The notes beneath the pieces were generated by a model, which worked only from the letters and a program-made list of their open reading frames with translations, did not search any database and was not told the DNA's origin. From UBA4717 sp045536775 (lineage in GTDB: Bacteria; Bacillota; Clostridia; Oscillospirales; CAG-272): 13,004 nt of DNA. The DNA is taken from assembly GCA_045536775.1 (NCBI GenBank), contig JAZSOD010000028.1:1-13004 (forward strand), read 5' to 3'. A program made the position numbers and the translations under genes. This document shows, one piece after another, positions 1 to 6,455 of this stretch (position 1 is the stretch's first letter; each line of letters starts with the position of its first letter).

Positions 1-37
1 TTCAACCAAGAGTATCAATAACTGATATGTAGAAAAG

Positions 38-61
38 AAAAAGCCCTGTCATACAGAGCTT
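38..61 (-). terminator. Rho-independent terminator of the TepA-like gene
   Basis: Read on the minus strand, an A-rich run and AGCUCUGU pair with ACAGGGCU across a 3-base loop (50-52). One position (45/57) is a G-U wobble in RNA. The U-rich tail is the complement of 32-42. The stop codon of the protease gene (51-49) lies at the loop, so the last codons form the upstream arm of the stem. On the plus strand the wobble becomes a C-A mismatch, so it should work mainly for minus-strand transcripts. Confidence 0.75.
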
Positions 62-765
62 TTTCTTTTCCCTTCATCTATCATTTTATGAAGCTCCGCA
101 AGAGCGTCACCGAGTCCACCCACTCTGTCGATAAGTCCGCATTTTACCGCTTCGTTTCCGTCTATAATACTGCCGACATCGGTTGCCATTTCGTCGGTTC
201 TTGCCATATACTCCGCGAGCTTGTCTTGGCTGATATTACTATGGTCGGTTACAAAAGAGCATATCCTCTCCTGCATCTTGAATAGATACGCAAACGACTG
301 CTCTACTCCCACCACAAGCCCTGTTGTCCTAACAGGGTGAATAGTCATCGTTGCACTCGGCACTATAAACGAGCGTTTTGCCGAAACTGCAAGCGGTACT
401 CCTATCGAATGACCGCCGCCAAGAACAAGCGAAACGGTCGGCTTGTTCATACTCGCAATAAGCTCCGCGAGAGCAAGTCCCGCCTCAACGTCACCTCCCT
501 GCGTATTCAGAACAACGAGAAGTCCGTCTATCTGATCGCCTTCCTCTACCGCTGTAAGAAGCGGGATGATGTGCTCGTATTTTGTCGATTTCTGCGTTGA
601 GTCGAGGACGTAGTGTCCCTCGATCTGACCTATTATGGTCAGACAATGTATGTTAACTCCGTCTTTCCCTGCCGTCACCGCGCCCGTTTTTTCGATATTA
701 TCTATCATTTCTCCGGTCTGCTTCTGACACTCAAAATTTTCTTTTTTCTCTTTTTTATCCGACAT
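49..765 (-). CDS. tepA: TepA-like ClpP-fold serine protease
   Basis: The product is a 238-residue ClpP-class protease of the TepA (translocation-enhancing protein / YmfB) type, probably cytoplasmic or associated with the inner face of the membrane. The core starts near residue 40. It contains an oxyanion-type stretch NTQGGDVEAG, the nucleophile in GGGHSIG (Ser120 counted from this start) and the catalytic His in TIHP (His143). The C-terminal RTDE...GNEAVKCGLIDRVGG block resembles TepA proteins more than housekeeping ClpP. The first ~35 residues are charged (DKKEKKENF) with no signal peptide. The start at 765 is chosen because GGAGG (775-771) lies 5 bases upstream. The in-frame ATG at 777 has no ribosome binding site and sits almost at the predicted transcription start. 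In Bacillus, tepA is next to spoIIIE; that neighbour is not visible here. Its physiological substrate is not clear from the sequence. Confidence 0.87.
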   Translation of the reverse strand: MSDKKEKKENFECQKQTGEMIDNIEKTGAVTAGKDGVNIHCLTIIGQIEGHYVLDSTQKSTKYEHIIPLLTAVEEGDQIDGLLVVLNTQGGDVEAGLALAELIASMNKPTVSLVLGGGHSIGVPLAVSAKRSFIVPSATMTIHPVRTTGLVVGVEQSFAYLFKMQERICSFVTDHSNISQDKLAEYMARTDEMATDVGSIIDGNEAVKCGLIDRVGGLGDALAELHKMIDEGKRKSSV

Positions 766-786
766 TTCCGCCTCCATTGTGTTTTT

Positions 787-815
787 TGTATAAAAATCCT
801 TATTAGTTTTTTCAA
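787..815 (-). promoter_or_regulatory. Predicted sigma-A promoter of the TepA-like gene
   Basis: On the minus strand a TTGAAA -35 box (815-810) is followed after 17 bases by TATACA (792-787). The -10 matches the consensus at only four of six positions. Initiation would fall near 780, leaving a leader of about 15 bases before the ATG at 765. It lies back to back with the promoter of the rightward operon. Confidence 0.5.
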
Positions 816-833
816 AATATGTTGTTTTGATTC

Positions 834-862
834 TTTACATTTCGAAAAAAATATTGTATAAT
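834..862 (+). promoter_or_regulatory. Sigma-A promoter of the pduL / NifU-like / GGGtGRT unit
   Basis: TTTACA (834-839) and a perfect TATAAT (857-862) are separated by 17 bases. The predicted start near 869 gives a leader of about 33 bases with a good Shine-Dalgarno (AGAAAGG, ending 893). I see no riboswitch or attenuator; the leader is too short for one. Confidence 0.75.
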
Positions 863-901
863 GTATCTGTTAAAATTTTATCTAAGAGAAAGGCGCATAT
901 T

Positions 902-1477
902 ATGGATAACAAAGTTTTAGTTGAAACCTCGGCAAGACACGTTCATCTCACAGATGAGCACATTGAAGTTTTGTTCGGCAAGGGTCACACCCTCACAAAC
1001 AAGAAGGAGCTCAGTCAGCCCGGTCAGTACGCTTGCGAAGAAAGAGTTACGCTCGTTGGTCCCAAGAAGGAGATCCCGAACGTAATCGTTCTCGGTCCTG
1101 CAAGACCTGCTTCACAGGTTGAGCTTTCATTCACCGATGCAAGAACACTCGGCATCACCGCTCCCGTTCGCGAAAGCGGAGACGTAAATGGCTCGGGCGC
1201 AGTTAAGCTCGTTGGCCCTGCAGGCGAGGTTGAGCTTGCTGAAGGCGCTATCGTTGCTAAGCGTCATATACACCTCACTCCCGAGGACGCTGAAAAGTTC
1301 GGCGTATCCGACAAGGAGATCGTTTCTGTTAAGATCACAAACGACGACCGTACAACAATATTCGGCGACGTTGTTTGCAGAGTAAGCCCCAAGTTTGCTG
1401 CTGCTATGCACATCGACACAGACGAAGCCAACGCTGCTTGTGCATTCGGTGCTTGCTACGGCGAAATCATTAAGTAA
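902..1477 (+). CDS. pduL: Phosphate propanoyltransferase / phosphotransacetylase, PduL type
   Basis: The product is a 191-residue PduL-family acyltransferase. The family interconverts acyl-CoA plus phosphate with acyl-phosphate plus CoA and feeds acetate or propionate kinase for ATP. Two homologous halves are visible, each with a metal-binding His pair: SARHVHLT (His13, His15) and AKRHIHLTPEDAEKFGV (His122, His124). A further His170 is followed by the C-terminal motif DTDEANAACAFGACYG. A conserved Arg in ITAPVRESGD (Arg90) fits the active site. The protein begins directly at the first beta-strand (MDNKVLVETSARH), without the amphipathic N-terminal extension that targets some PduLs to microcompartments. 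No shell genes are nearby, so a cytosolic role in acetate or propionate formation is likely. The start at 902 has AGAAAGG 8 bases upstream; in-frame codons further up lie in the promoter region. First gene of the operon; highly biased codons. Confidence 0.92.
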   Translation: MDNKVLVETSARHVHLTDEHIEVLFGKGHTLTNKKELSQPGQYACEERVTLVGPKKEIPNVIVLGPARPASQVELSFTDARTLGITAPVRESGDVNGSGAVKLVGPAGEVELAEGAIVAKRHIHLTPEDAEKFGVSDKEIVSVKITNDDRTTIFGDVVCRVSPKFAAAMHIDTDEANAACAFGACYGEIIK

Positions 1478-1526
1478 GTTAAATTTACAGGTCTGACCTG
1501 AAAACTACATAAAAGGAGAAAAAACA

Positions 1527-2219
1527 ATGATCTATTCACATGAAGTAGAAAACATGTGTGTTGTTGCCAAGGGTCCTCACCACGGTCCCGCGCCCATTCC
1601 CGAAGAAGGCAAGTGGGTACAGGCAAAAGAAATCACAGACATCTCGGCTTATACTCACGGTGTGGGTTGGTGTGCTCCCCAGCAGGGCGCGTGCAAGCTC
1701 TCCCTCAACGTTAAGGACGGTATCATCGAGGAAGCTCTCGTTGAGACCATCGGTTGCTCGGGTATGACTCACTCCGCGGCTATGGCTGCTGAGATCCTCC
1801 CCGGCAAGACACTTCTCGAGGCTCTCAACACAGACCTCGTTTGCGATGCTATCAATACTGCTATGCGTGAGCTCTTCCTCCAGATCGTATACGGTCGTTC
1901 GCAGTCTGCCTTCTCCGAGGGCGGTCTCGTAATCGGTGCGGGTATGGAAGACCTCGGTAAGGGCGAGCGTTCTATGGTTGGTACTATGTACGGTACTAAG
2001 GCCAAGGGTGTTCGTTACCTCGAAATGACCGAGGGCTACTGCACAAGAATGGCTCTCGACGAAGACAATCAGGTAATCGGTTACGAATTCGTATCGCTCG
2101 GCAAGATGACCGACTTTATCAAGAAGGGCATGGAGCCTAACGAAGCATACGAAAAGGCTAAGGGTACATACGGCAGATTCGCAGACGCTGTTAAGTACAT
2201 CGATCCTCGTAAAGAGTAA
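1527..2219 (+). CDS. NifU/IscU-like iron-sulfur scaffold family protein, divergent
   Basis: The product is a 230-residue protein whose residues ~45-120 resemble the NifU N-terminal/IscU scaffold domain: WCAPQQGACKLSLNVKDGIIEEALVETIGCSGMTHSAAMAAEILPGKTLLEA (written here for the pattern; Cys49, Cys56 and Cys77). Cys77 sits where IscU has its second cluster cysteine. The first ligand could be Cys49 or Cys56. The third IscU ligand motif (L-P-P-V-K-x-H-C) is absent, replaced by a helix-like stretch after Cys106. The region from ~125, with YGTKAKGVRYLEMTEGYCTRM, has no IscU counterpart that I recognise. AAAAGGAG (1511-1518) precedes the ATG by 8 bases. It lies 49 bases after pduL and 17 bases before the GGGtGRT gene, a pairing I recall as common in Clostridia. 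It may be a specialised scaffold or carrier for its neighbour. Whether it binds a cluster is unknown. Confidence 0.8.
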   Translation: MIYSHEVENMCVVAKGPHHGPAPIPEEGKWVQAKEITDISAYTHGVGWCAPQQGACKLSLNVKDGIIEEALVETIGCSGMTHSAAMAAEILPGKTLLEALNTDLVCDAINTAMRELFLQIVYGRSQSAFSEGGLVIGAGMEDLGKGERSMVGTMYGTKAKGVRYLEMTEGYCTRMALDEDNQVIGYEFVSLGKMTDFIKKGMEPNEAYEKAKGTYGRFADAVKYIDPRKE

Positions 2220-2236
2220 TAAGGAGGTAATGTATA

Positions 2237-3235
2237 ATGGCTAAATTTGAAGGTTACGAAAGACGCGAGGCGAAGATCCTCGCTGCTATTAAGGAATACG
2301 GCATCAACTCCATTGACGAGTGCAAGGAGATCTGTGATGCAAAGGGTATCGACCCCTATAAGATCGTTGAAGAAACTCAGCCTATCTGCTTTGAGAATGC
2401 TAAGTGGGCTTATACTGTTGGCGCGGCTATCGCAATAAAGAAGGGCTGCACAAAGGCTTCTGACGCTGCTGCCGCTATCGGTATCGGTCTTCAGTCCTTC
2501 TGTATCCCCGGCTCGGTTGCGGAAAACCGCAAGGTTGGTCTCGGCCACGGTAATCTCGGCGCAATGCTTCTCTCCGAAGAAACAGATTGCTTCTGCTTCC
2601 TCGCAGGTCACGAATCCTTTGCGGCTGCAGAGGGTGCTATCAAGATCGCTCTTAACGCTAACAAGGTAAGAAACAAGCCTCTCCGCGTTATCCTCAACGG
2701 TCTTGGCAAGGACGCTGCTATGATCATTTCCAGAATCAACGGCTTTACATACGTTCAGACCGAATTCGATCCTTACACTGAAGAAGTTAAGGTGGTTATG
2801 GAAAAGGCATACTCCGACGGTGACAGGGCTAAGGTTAAGTGCTACGGCGCTGACAGCGTTCCCGAGGGTGTTGCTATAATGAGACTCGAAAACGTTGGCG
2901 TTTCCATCACAGGTAACTCCACCAACCCGACTCGCTTCCAGCATCCCGTTGCAGGCACTTACAAGAAGTGGTGCGTTGAGAACGGCAAGAAGTACTTCTC
3001 TGTTGCATCGGGCGGCGGTACAGGACGTACACTCCATCCCGATAACATGGCAGCAGGCCCCGCTTCCTACGGTATGACAGATACACTCGGAAGAATGCAC
3101 GGCGACGCTCAGTTCGGAGGCTCCTCCTCCGTTCCTGCTCACGTAGAAATGATGGGACTTATCGGTGCCGGTAACAACCCCATGGTTGGTATGACCGTTG
3201 CTGTTGCTGTTGCTATCGAAGAAGCTTGCAAGTAA
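2237..3235 (+). CDS. GGGtGRT family protein (function unknown)
   Basis: The product is a 332-residue protein of the GGGtGRT family (named after its motif; PF14057 as I recall it), the usual length for that family. The motif is at residues 259-265 (SVASGGGTGRTLHPDN). It is followed by Gly- and Ala-rich conserved stretches (GRMHGDAQFGGSSSVPAHVEMMGLIGAG) and a hydrophobic C-terminus. Other features are a glycine-rich GLGHGNLGAMLL (101-112), FLAGHESFAAAEG (121-133), and cysteines at 29/33 (CKEIC) and 118/120 (CFC). I see no signal peptide or clear membrane helix. AAGGAGG (2221-2227) is a near-perfect ribosome binding site, 9 bases before the ATG. Strong codon bias suggests an abundant protein. 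No biochemical function is known to me. Position after a NifU-like scaffold suggests that it receives or handles a metal or iron-sulfur cofactor, which is inference only. Confidence 0.9.
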   Translation: MAKFEGYERREAKILAAIKEYGINSIDECKEICDAKGIDPYKIVEETQPICFENAKWAYTVGAAIAIKKGCTKASDAAAAIGIGLQSFCIPGSVAENRKVGLGHGNLGAMLLSEETDCFCFLAGHESFAAAEGAIKIALNANKVRNKPLRVILNGLGKDAAMIISRINGFTYVQTEFDPYTEEVKVVMEKAYSDGDRAKVKCYGADSVPEGVAIMRLENVGVSITGNSTNPTRFQHPVAGTYKKWCVENGKKYFSVASGGGTGRTLHPDNMAAGPASYGMTDTLGRMHGDAQFGGSSSVPAHVEMMGLIGAGNNPMVGMTVAVAVAIEEACK

Positions 3236-3250
3236 GTTTATAAATATTAT

Positions 3251-3291
3251 GCGAGGGGAACTTTTATTAAAAAGTTTCCCTCGCTCTTTTT
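3251..3291 (+). terminator. Terminator of the pduL-NifU-like-GGGtGRT operon
   Basis: GCGAGGG (3251-3257), a G-U pair, then AACTTTT pair with AAAAGTT and CCCTCGC (3270-3284) around a four-base loop, giving a stem of about 15 bp. A TCTTTTT tract follows (3285-3291). This closes the three-gene unit and isolates the next gene. Confidence 0.9.
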
Positions 3292-3359
3292 GTTGTTTCT
3301 ACAAATAGACATCGAATACGTTTGGTTGATTCACAATACGGTAAATAGCGTTTTTTGTA

Positions 3360-3388
3360 TTGAATTTGTTGTCGAATAGTGTTATAAT
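3360..3388 (+). promoter_or_regulatory. Extended -10 promoter of the RCK/RyR-like gene
   Basis: TTGAAT (3360-3365), a 17-base spacer ending in TGT, and a perfect TATAAT (3383-3388) form an extended -10 promoter. AAAGGAG (3415-3421) lies 7 bases before the ATG at 3429. The gene therefore has its own transcription start after the operon terminator. Confidence 0.75.
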
Positions 3389-3428
3389 GTGTATAAATCA
3401 TTAAATTCTGTATCAAAGGAGTGCCGTT

Positions 3429-5435
3429 ATGATATTTCATTATATATTGAATAGTATGCTTGTTATCCAATTTATCATGGTGGTATTTTATATTATTCTT
3501 TTTGCCCTCAACAAAGCACACAACCATACTAAGCTACGTTTTATTTCCATAACCGTAGCAAACGTAGTAGTTCAGTCTCTCCCTAAATTTTACAACAATC
3601 TTTCCCCAAATGGCGAAGCGGAAAATTGGTTTTTTATTTTAATTGACTCTATTGGCGATTCTATTAAAATGTTTGTCGGAGAAATCAATACTGCCAATTT
3701 TACCGATTTTGCAAATAACTACAAAATGTTTTACGCAGTCCTGATTTTAGGCACACTGATCGCTATTACTAACACATACTTGGTTGCCGATAACATATTC
3801 CGAAACAAATTGAAAAATCGCAAATTACTTAAAAAGCGTTTGTCGGGTACCTCTTGTGACATTGTTGTTGGTCACGGTACTTCGGCGATGAAATACGTAC
3901 AAAACCACAACGCCTCGGTTTTACTGGTGGATGACAAGGTAAGTAAGGAAACCGTTTCAACTATGATCGATTCCAAGATCGCGGTATTACACCACAATAT
4001 TTCAAGCGGATTCTTTGAGCACCCTTTCTTTAACACAACTACCAGATATAACATAATTTGCCCAAGCGACCAAAACAACGTACTTGAATACATAGATTCT
4101 TTCATTTCATACAAGGACTCACACAGCGATTCGAGCAATTTCTATCTGTACGTAGAAATAGAATCGGAAATGGCGGAAACTATTCGACGCGAAATTATTG
4201 ACAAAAGCAGTTGCAAAGCTTATATAACCACGTTTTGCTCAAGCGAGCTTCTTGCACGTACCTTCACGGAAAAGCACCCCATCACAAAATATTTGCCGTG
4301 CGATTATATTGAAAACGCGTCTATAAAACCCGACACAGAGCTTAACGTTTATATGCTCGGCTTCGGAAAACTCAGCCGAGAAATTTACCGTCAGCTCATA
4401 CTCGGAAATCAACTTATGAAATACGAGAATGGCGAATATACGCTTCTTCCCGTAAATTATAAAATTTTTGACCCTTCTGCAGATCCAGATGATGAAATCA
4501 TAAGCGGCATACACCAAGACCTGAATGAATTAGATGAGTCCTTATACTTACCTCTCCCGAGCGTTCCCTTCAAAGCCGAGGTCTTCTCTCGCTCACCTTC
4601 ATGCCATGATGTATTTTCTCACATAGGAAAATCGCTTTCCACGAAAAACTCATACACTTACATTATAGTAAACACAGATGACGATTGCCGAAACATAGAG
4701 CTTGGAGTAAAGCTCAAAAATCGTTTCTGCAATAACGGTAATTTCCACGTTTTTGTTAAGAGTGAGGCGTCTTACACCGAAGACGGTGAAAAAATCACCT
4801 ATTTCGGAAAAGGAGAAGACGTTTTCACACACAATGTAATAGTAAACGACTCTCTCTCCAAAATAGCAATCAAGCTACACGAAATATATTTATCAAAAAA
4901 TGTGCAGTCTGATCCGTGGGACAAGCTTGATTATTTTACAGTTTTTTCAAACATTCACTCGGCTCTCAATCTTCGCGTTACTCTCAATTTGCTCGGTCTT
5001 GATTATGAAGAAAACGGAGAATGCAAAAATTTAGATCTGATCGAAAAGCGTCTTAATCGCGAAAGCATCAACACATTTGAAGATTATTTCAAAGAATCAT
5101 CGTTAAATGCACTTATAGCTCAGGAGCACAACCGATGGAATGCATATCATCTTTTAAGCGGATTTCTCCCTCTTGAACGCAAAGCTATAACAAAAGACCC
5201 CAATTGCACAACAAAAATTAAGTTTATCATCAAAGATACCGTTACGAAAAGACATGCAAGCTTAACGACTCACAGGGGTATCGGAGAACTATCCCATTAT
5301 CTCGCCGAGCTTGCCGGAGACGGCTACACCGCAAAAAATTATGATTACTACCAATACGACACCAATCTCATAGACACTATTGAGGAATTGTTTAGGGAGC
5401 TTGGATACTCGATTATTGACAAAAGGCAAAAATAA
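3429..5435 (+). CDS. Membrane protein with tandem Rossmann/RCK-like units and C-terminal RyR-like region
   Basis: The product is 668 residues. Residues ~8-27 and ~100-121 are clear hydrophobic helices. Weaker hydrophobic stretches at ~37-51 and 67-84 could be a third helix or a re-entrant segment; no canonical TVGYG potassium filter is present. The second clear helix is followed by a very basic linker (KLKNRKLLKKR), which suggests a cytoplasmic C-terminal part. Residues ~143-285 read like a TrkA-N/RCK unit: DIVVGHGTSAM, VLLVDD closing a second strand, YNIICPSDQNN, then a YLYVEI strand. A second unit begins at NVYMLGFGKLSREI (307-319) with a better glycine loop and continues to YIIVNTDDD (411-419) and FHVFVKSEA. 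Residues ~560-650 have QEHNRWNAYHLLSGFLPL and KRHASL, matching the EH-x-RW signature of prokaryotic RyR domains. This suggests a nucleotide- or ligand-gated channel or sensor, possibly in stress or defence. It is alone between terminators. Lys codons are mainly AAA, unlike the preceding operon. Confidence 0.65.
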   Translation: MIFHYILNSMLVIQFIMVVFYIILFALNKAHNHTKLRFISITVANVVVQSLPKFYNNLSPNGEAENWFFILIDSIGDSIKMFVGEINTANFTDFANNYKMFYAVLILGTLIAITNTYLVADNIFRNKLKNRKLLKKRLSGTSCDIVVGHGTSAMKYVQNHNASVLLVDDKVSKETVSTMIDSKIAVLHHNISSGFFEHPFFNTTTRYNIICPSDQNNVLEYIDSFISYKDSHSDSSNFYLYVEIESEMAETIRREIIDKSSCKAYITTFCSSELLARTFTEKHPITKYLPCDYIENASIKPDTELNVYMLGFGKLSREIYRQLILGNQLMKYENGEYTLLPVNYKIFDPSADPDDEIISGIHQDLNELDESLYLPLPSVPFKAEVFSRSPSCHDVFSHIGKSLSTKNSYTYIIVNTDDDCRNIELGVKLKNRFCNNGNFHVFVKSEASYTEDGEKITYFGKGEDVFTHNVIVNDSLSKIAIKLHEIYLSKNVQSDPWDKLDYFTVFSNIHSALNLRVTLNLLGLDYEENGECKNLDLIEKRLNRESINTFEDYFKESSLNALIAQEHNRWNAYHLLSGFLPLERKAITKDPNCTTKIKFIIKDTVTKRHASLTTHRGIGELSHYLAELAGDGYTAKNYDYYQYDTNLIDTIEELFRELGYSIIDKRQK

Positions 5436-5444
5436 ACAAAAATC

Positions 5445-5474
5445 AAAAGGCAGCTCTCTCGAGCTGCCTTTTTT
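5445..5474. terminator. Bidirectional terminator between convergent genes
   Basis: AAAAGGCAGCTC (5445-5456) pairs with GAGCTGCCTTTT (5461-5472) across a TCTC loop, with six T's at 5469-5474. The mirrored A-run lets it also end minus-strand transcripts of the amidohydrolase gene, whose stop codon is at 5517. Confidence 0.9.
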
Positions 5475-5516
5475 CTATTTCAACAAGAATTCTTATCATA
5501 TAACAAATCATATATT

Positions 5517-6302
5517 TTACTTGCCAAGTATTTTCTTCGCGTTTTCACAAAGCATAAGTTTATATTCCTCGTCAGAAAATCCCATCGACATAAACACCTC
5601 AAGCTCGTACGCAGGATCCCACATAGGAAAATCGCTCCCAAAGAGCATTCTCTCTGCTCCATACATTTTTATAAGCTCGTGTCCTCGCTTAAGTCCGAGC
5701 ATCTGCAACGAGCTTGAGCAGTCAAGATAGCAATTTTCGTCAAGCAGATATTCGGTCGCAAGATCGTACACGGACCAGCCACCGAAGTGAGCTCCTATTG
5801 CCGTGAGCTTCGGAAAGTTTTTCAATATATTTTTCAGTCTTCTCGGATGCGAGTAATCATATCTGTAATCTCCGCAATGTATAAGCAAGGGGAGATGATT
5901 TTCGGAAAGAAAATCATAAAGTCCGAACATTCGAGGATCATCCATATTGTATTTCTGGGTATCTGGGTGAATTTTTACACCAAGAAGTCCGAGCGACTTC
6001 ATTCTCTCTGCCTCAGCTATTTTGTTTTCATAATCCGCGTGCATTGTGCCGAAGCCGTAAAACTCAGGGTGCTTTTCGCATTCGGTTGCAATATAATTGT
6101 TTATTGTTTCAACGTGTGCGGCGTCAACGGCTACAGAGTGGACAACGTAACCTGTGATGCCTGCCTTACTTCCGCATTTTATAAGGTTTTCGGCGGTACC
6201 CGAGCTCGTCATTTCTATCTTGTAGAATTCGCCGATGCTCTCCGCTGCCTTTTTTGCTATTTTTTCGGGGTATATGTGCGCGTGAAAGTCTATGATCTCC
6301 AT
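5517..6302 (-). CDS. TIM-barrel metal-dependent amidohydrolase (amidohydrolase-2 family)
   Basis: The product is a 261-residue cytoplasmic hydrolase of the amidohydrolase-2 / COG2159 type. The metal-site signature is complete: DFHAH at 5-9 (His7, His9), KIHP at 110-113, LIHCGD with His142, AHFGG with His172, and FGSDFP with Asp224. Family members hydrolyse or decarboxylate small carboxylated or cyclic substrates; the substrate here cannot be read from sequence. The length is short for the family but nothing appears missing. The start at 6302 has GGAG (6312-6309) 6 bases upstream, and translation begins directly at the first barrel strand (MEIIDFHAH), which supports it. It is a single gene, divergent from the MATE gene and closed by the shared terminator at 5445-5474. 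Confidence 0.87.
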   Translation of the reverse strand: MEIIDFHAHIYPEKIAKKAAESIGEFYKIEMTSSGTAENLIKCGSKAGITGYVVHSVAVDAAHVETINNYIATECEKHPEFYGFGTMHADYENKIAEAERMKSLGLLGVKIHPDTQKYNMDDPRMFGLYDFLSENHLPLLIHCGDYRYDYSHPRRLKNILKNFPKLTAIGAHFGGWSVYDLATEYLLDENCYLDCSSSLQMLGLKRGHELIKMYGAERMLFGSDFPMWDPAYELEVFMSMGFSDEEYKLMLCENAKKILGK

Positions 6303-6334
6303 TTTTATCTCCGTCTTGATTTCAAACTGTTAAT

Positions 6335-6362
6335 ATTATACCACTTTTTTGGTCTTTTTCAA
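6335..6362 (-). promoter_or_regulatory. Promoter of the amidohydrolase gene
   Basis: On the minus strand TTGAAA (6362-6357) is followed after 16 bases by a perfect TATAAT (6340-6335) that is preceded by TGG, an extended -10. The leader would be about 27 bases. It lies back to back with the MATE promoter at 6386-6413. Confidence 0.7.
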
Positions 6363-6385
6363 GTATTATTTTTCATTTTACGCTA

Positions 6386-6413
6386 TTGTATTTTTCCAAA
6401 TTAGTGCTATAAT
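6386..6413 (+). promoter_or_regulatory. Extended -10 promoter of the first MATE gene
   Basis: TATAAT at 6408-6413 is directly preceded by TGC, giving an extended -10. A weak -35 (TTGTAT, 6386-6391) lies 16 bases upstream. Transcription would begin near 6420, just before a perfect hairpin. Confidence 0.65.
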
Positions 6414-6421
6414 TAAGTAGC

Positions 6422-6437
6422 AGTCGGCAAAAGCCGA
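6422..6437 (+). promoter_or_regulatory. 5'-end hairpin in the MATE leader
   Basis: GTCGGC and GCCGAC form a perfect 6-bp stem around AAAA. It begins within a few bases of the predicted transcript 5' end. No T-tract follows, so it is not a terminator. It may protect the mRNA 5' end or affect ribosome loading; that role is inferred. Confidence 0.5.
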
Positions 6438-6455
6438 CGCAGAAATGGCGAAAAA

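Noticed and set aside
1478..1526. Terminator between pduL and the NifU-like gene
   Set aside because: CAGGTC/GACCTG can pair but leaves a one-base loop and no T-tract follows, so read-through is expected.
2081..3142. 353-codon open frame on the minus strand
   Set aside because: It is antisense to the GGGtGRT gene, has no family-like motifs or ribosome binding site, and is explained by the codon bias of the real gene.
3429..3830. Classical potassium channel pore (TVGYG filter) in the RCK/RyR-like protein
   Set aside because: The segment between the two clear helices was read for a T-x-x-T-x-G-Y-G type filter and none is present.
3429..5435. A multi-gene defence island around the RCK/RyR-like gene
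   Set aside because: Flanking genes are metabolic or transport genes, each with its own terminator; no nuclease, nucleotidyltransferase, reverse transcriptase or integrase is present.
5787..6404. 205-codon plus-strand frame opposite the amidohydrolase
   Set aside because: It covers the reverse complement of a gene with complete catalytic motifs and crosses both divergent promoters.
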